Below, one piece after another: positions 61,359 to 64,000 of a stretch of DNA of 64,000 bases. The stretch covers positions 1,798,001 through 1,862,000 of the forward strand of contig NZ_CP180212.1 in assembly GCF_047553015.1 (NCBI RefSeq). The letters are read 5' to 3'. Within the stretch, counting starts at the first letter, position 1. Each line of letters begins with the position of its first letter. The notes beneath the pieces were generated by a model that searched no databases, was not told the DNA's origin, and worked only from the letters and a program-made list of their open reading frames with translations. Source of the DNA: Carnobacterium_A sp047553015. Its GTDB lineage: Bacteria > Bacillota > Bacilli > Lactobacillales > Carnobacteriaceae. The position numbers were made by a program, and so were the translations under genes.

Positions 61359-62138
61359 TTATCCTAACAGTTCAAATTTTGTTCCTTCTAATAAACGAGC
61401 TACCCATTCAGATATACTTTCTAAGGTACCTGTCAAAAGCAATATACCTAGTAAAATTAAAACGACTCCACCAATTTTCATAATTAAATCACTGTATTTC
61501 AAGATATTCTTTAATTTAGTTATAAAGAAAGAAACCAGTAAAAAAGGCAATGAAAAACCAACAACATACATCACTAGATAAAGTAGCGGCGGAGAACCGA
61601 CTGCTGTTCCTAATAATAAGATAGAAGAAAAGATTGGTCCGATACAAGGCGTCCAACCTGCAGCAAAGCCTAAGCCTACTAAAAATGTAGAAGAAAAACT
61701 AACCGACTTATTGGCTTTCAAAAACCGATAATCTCCTAACAAAGCAGGAACTTTAAGGAGTCCTGTAGTTAAAAGCCCCATAAAAATAATTAATAAACCA
61801 GCAAATCGCTGCAACAGCAGACTGATTGAACCAGTCATCAACTGACTAAAGGCATCTCCCAAGTAACTCATTCCTAAACCAAGACTAATATAAACAACCG
61901 ATACGCCTGATAGGAACACTAAAGAGTGCAATAAGACATTCTTTTTAAATTTAAATGATTTGTTCTCTTTTACTTCTTGAATATTTTTCCCTGTGATATA
62001 GGAAATGTATAACGGCAATAGCGGAAGTGTACATGGAGATAAAAAAGATAAAACTCCTGCACCAAAAGCTACCCATAATGTTATGTCCGTTTCGATTGTT
62101 TTTGCCTCCTTAATAATAGGACTAAGACTACGATCCAT
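61359..62138 (-). CDS. ccdA: CcdA-type thiol-disulfide interchange membrane protein
   Basis: A CcdA/DsbD transmembrane-domain protein of 259 aa from the ATG at 62138, or about 245 aa from the better-supported ATC at 62096. It has six membrane segments. The two redox cysteines lie in FLSPCTLPLLPLYISYITG (TM1) and AGWTPCIGPIFSS (TM4). It moves electrons from cytoplasmic thioredoxin to the outside. The ATG at 62138 has no ribosome-binding site and overlaps the upstream gene by 58 bases, whereas AAGGAGG stands 8 bases before the ATC. The neighbour TlpA-like protein is the likely acceptor. Confidence 0.92.
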   Translation of the reverse strand: MDRSLSPIIKEAKTIETDITLWVAFGAGVLSFLSPCTLPLLPLYISYITGKNIQEVKENKSFKFKKNVLLHSLVFLSGVSVVYISLGLGMSYLGDAFSQLMTGSISLLLQRFAGLLIIFMGLLTTGLLKVPALLGDYRFLKANKSVSFSSTFLVGLGFAAGWTPCIGPIFSSILLLGTAVGSPPLLYLVMYVVGFSLPFLLVSFFITKLKNILKYSDLIMKIGGVVLILLGILLLTGTLESISEWVARLLEGTKFELLG

Positions 62139-62722
62139 TCAATTGCTATAAAACCAAGTAGTTCTGGGGTAACAACAAAACCAAAATACAAAACAGATTG
62201 GCTTCTTGTTATTAAAAGATGAAAAATAGTGCCTAATAAGCCACCTGCGATTATCCAACTGTCTCCCCCTAAGGGTATAGTAGAAGACAACAAGAGTAAA
62301 CCAGAAAATAATAAAATCAATCCAACCATTAAAGGACTCTTATATAAGAAGTAATAATAAATGTGGTTAATGATTCCCAATAAAGATACCAACTGAAAAA
62401 TAGCCACTACTATTTTTTGTTCTATTTTTTCCTTTTTCAAAAAACGGTAAGAGCTATACGCTAGCACTAAAAGAAAGCTAGCAGATATGGCTGTGGTTGA
62501 CAAGATTAATGCACGATAAGGTAGCGCAATAATATCAAAAAAATGAACGAATCCGTTCCCAACAAAGGCAATCACTAAAAAATAAACTACTTTATCAACG
62601 AAACGATTTAGCGTTTCTTTCTTTTCATTTACTGCTAAGGAGGTCAATAGCCACCACAATCCAATTCCTGTACTAACCAAAAGCAAAGGAACGAAAACTG
62701 GATTAGAAAATAAGTTCAACAC
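62081..62722 (-). CDS. Unknown multi-pass membrane protein at head of redoxin operon
   Basis: A 213-aa protein with six to seven hydrophobic segments over its whole length. No family is recognised. Conserved-looking features are VGNGFVHFFDIIALPYRA in TM2-3 and IINHIYYYFLYKSP, with His residues (near 60 and 120) in or next to membrane segments. No cysteine pair is seen, so it is not itself a thiol carrier. The start is a GTG at 62722 with AAAGGAG upstream. It is the first gene of the CcdA-TlpA-thioredoxin operon and follows a CsoR/CstR-type operator. It could bind a metal or heme, or move a sulfur compound; this is speculation. Confidence 0.8.
   Translation of the reverse strand: MLNLFSNPVFVPLLLVSTGIGLWWLLTSLAVNEKKETLNRFVDKVVYFLVIAFVGNGFVHFFDIIALPYRALILSTTAISASFLLVLAYSSYRFLKKEKIEQKIVVAIFQLVSLLGIINHIYYYFLYKSPLMVGLILLFSGLLLLSSTIPLGGDSWIIAGGLLGTIFHLLITRSQSVLYFGFVVTPELLGFIAIEWIVVLVLLLRRQKQSKRT
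62094..62111 (-). promoter_or_regulatory. Ribosome-binding site facing an ATC codon (ccdA)
   Basis: On the minus strand AAGGAGG (62105-62111), 8 bases, then ATC (62094-62096), in frame with ccdA. The encoded N-terminus would be (M)ETDITLWVAFGAG, which resembles the start of known CcdA proteins. The upstream gene ends only 15 bases later, so the overlap shrinks. Confidence 0.5.
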
Positions 62723-63121
62723 ATCTAAAACTCCTTTACATTCTTTTTAATTCTTTTAGATACTGTTACACCATTATACGGATAGGGGTATTACATGTAA
62801 AGCCCTTTAACTTATTCTCTCTTCAATAGCTAACTCTTATTCCTCAGCTCTTCCAATTGTTTTTCATTCTCAATTTTGTTTTCCTTTGTTTTTATTTGTT
62901 TGACTTTGTTTGTTTTTAATGATAACTTTTATTGAGTAGTCTCTTAATTTTTTCAACCCTATCATCCAATTGTGAGCGTATCCAAAAGAAAAAACTGAAT
63001 AATTTAGACCAAGATACTAGATGCTGCTTACTGTTTAATAAGCTAGTCTAAGTTTACTATCATGACAGGTTGTTCAATCAAGATGCTATTTATTTGATGT
63101 ACTAACTAAGGAGGAGTTTAA
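62723..63121. other. Gene-free region between the redoxin operon and the mutarotase gene
   Basis: This 399-base divergent region holds the redoxin-operon promoter and operator (62773-62801). No convincing promoter for the mutarotase gene and no other feature is recognised. Confidence 0.75.
62773..62801 (-). promoter_or_regulatory. Redoxin-operon promoter with CsoR/CstR-type operator
   Basis: On the minus strand: TTTACA (62796-62801), 17 bases, TATAAT (62773-62778). The 16-bp operator ATACCCCTATCCGTAT (62776-62791) sits in the spacer. The design is identical to the rhodanese operon, including -35, -10 and spacer length, so both are likely repressed by the same CsoR-family protein. Confidence 0.78.
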
Positions 63122-64000
63122 ATGATTACGATTGAAAATGAGTATTTAACTATTCATATCAAAGAAAAAGGTGCCGAGCTTGCCAAAGTTTATACTAAAC
63201 TAGATGCTTTTGACTACCTTTGGACTGGAGACAGCCAGTATTGGGGAAGACAGGCTCCTGTTTTATTTCCTATTATCGGTAAATTAAATGAAGATACTTA
63301 TACTATCGAAGAAAAAGAGTACACAATGAGTCAACACGGCTTTGCTAGAGAGTTTGACTTTGAACTTGTCAGCCAAAGTGACAAACAAGCATTGTTTTCT
63401 TTATCAGCAAATGAACAGACTAAAAAAATGTATCCTTTTGATTTTAACTTACAAATCACCTATCTATTAGAAGGAAAAAATCTTACTGTCCACTATAGCG
63501 TTGAAAATCTCAGCGAAACAATTAAGTTACCTTTTGCTTTAGGTGCTCACCCTGGATTTAATGTCCCTTTAAATCATAATGGCACCTTTTCAGATTATCA
63601 GTTAGCTTTCGAGCCAGCTTTAAAAAATTCTATTAGCGTTTTAAACATTGACGATGGACCGTTCCCATTTATTACAGGAAATAATAAACCGTTAGCTTTA
63701 ACAAAAGAGAATGTGTTGGAATTAGACTACCCAACCTTTGACAACGGTTTAATCATTATCGACGAAGATATTGCACGTGTTACTTTATCTAGTCCTCTTT
63801 CTAAGCATAGTATTACACTAGAAGTTAGCGAGTTCCCTTACTTAACCCTATGGACCGTTGAAAACAAACAAGCACCTTTCTTATGCATTGAACCATTTTA
63901 TGGATTACCTGATCAAGTTGGTAAAGTAGGCGATTTGTATGATAAAAAAGGCAATTGTATTTTAGCTCCTTTAGATACTAAAAAATTGCACTTTTCAATG
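63122..64000 (+). CDS. Aldose 1-epimerase family protein (LacX-like), 3' truncated
   Basis: A mutarotase-like protein of at least 293 aa, open to the window end. Typical parts are QAPVLFPIIGKL (QxPxLFP), the catalytic-loop His in QHGFAR and AHPGFNVPL, and PFLCIEPFYGLPD with the conserved Glu. It interconverts sugar anomers or acts on a phosphorylated sugar, as proposed for LacX-type proteins. The ATG at 63122 follows AAGGAGGAG. The family is about 290-300 aa long, so only a few residues are missing. Confidence 0.9.
   Translation, partial: MITIENEYLTIHIKEKGAELAKVYTKLDAFDYLWTGDSQYWGRQAPVLFPIIGKLNEDTYTIEEKEYTMSQHGFAREFDFELVSQSDKQALFSLSANEQTKKMYPFDFNLQITYLLEGKNLTVHYSVENLSETIKLPFALGAHPGFNVPLNHNGTFSDYQLAFEPALKNSISVLNIDDGPFPFITGNNKPLALTKENVLELDYPTFDNGLIIIDEDIARVTLSSPLSKHSITLEVSEFPYLTLWTVENKQAPFLCIEPFYGLPDQVGKVGDLYDKKGNCILAPLDTKKLHFSM

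Noticed and set aside
62269..62285. CCCCCTAAGGGTATAG resembling a CsoR-type half-site
   Set aside because: It is inside a coding region, lacks the 16-bp two-arm spacing and has no promoter.

Overview
This AT-rich window looks like the chromosome of a motile member of the Lactobacillales. Carnobacteriaceae, for example Carnobacterium, is the most likely family, with motile Enterococcus or Vagococcus as the alternative. This is inferred from AT-rich codon use, Bacillus-type flagellar and chemotaxis genes (FliY, CheC, CheD, a short FlgD and FlgE), an AarF/phasin-like pair, a CoA-disulfide reductase/rhodanese operon and a LacX-like mutarotase. No rRNA, tRNA, insertion sequence, prophage or CRISPR array was recognised.

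Layout. Positions 1-840 hold the end of a YaiI/YqxD gene and an ASCH-domain gene. Positions 841-44294 form one flagellar and chemotaxis island, with every gene on the minus strand. In transcription order it runs: dCache chemoreceptor; cheW-cheD-cheB-cheR-cheA-cheC-cheY-cheW-fliM-fliY; flgM-flgN-flgK-flgL; flagellin; flaG-fliD-fliT-like-fliS; flgB-flgC-fliE-F-G-H-I-J-K-flgD-flgE; flbD-motA-motB-fliL-O-P-Q-R-flhB-flhA-fliA and two FlgF/FlgG-type rod genes; a lone ftsE-like ATPase; and a 4HB-type chemoreceptor. FliK is exceptionally large (1316 aa) and is built from repeats of about 110 residues.

From 44.6 kb on there are ordinary or accessory genes: an AarF kinase and phasin-like pair, trpS, an aldo/keto reductase, a HAAS-type membrane protein, a three-gene operon (zinc-ribbon membrane protein, condensation-like acyltransferase, alpha/beta hydrolase), a FetAB-type ABC exporter, a rhodanese/CoA-disulfide reductase/rhodanese operon, an EAL-GGDEF pair, a CcdA/TlpA/thioredoxin operon headed by an unknown membrane protein, and a mutarotase gene cut by the window end.

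Regulation can be read directly in places. Six sites fit the SigD/FliA promoter pattern, TAAA or TTAA, 15 bases, then a GCCGATAT-like box. They precede both chemoreceptors, flgM, flagellin (two, in a duplicated segment) and the EAL-GGDEF pair, so c-di-GMP turnover appears wired to the motility sigma factor encoded here. The rhodanese/CoA-disulfide reductase and CcdA/redoxin operons share a second design: TTTACA, 17 bases, TATAAT, with a CsoR/CstR-type 16-bp operator inside the promoter. This suggests one persulfide (or copper) responsive regulon. Two genes, the GGDEF enzyme and ccdA, have good Shine-Dalgarno sequences facing ATA and ATC codons instead of a usual start.
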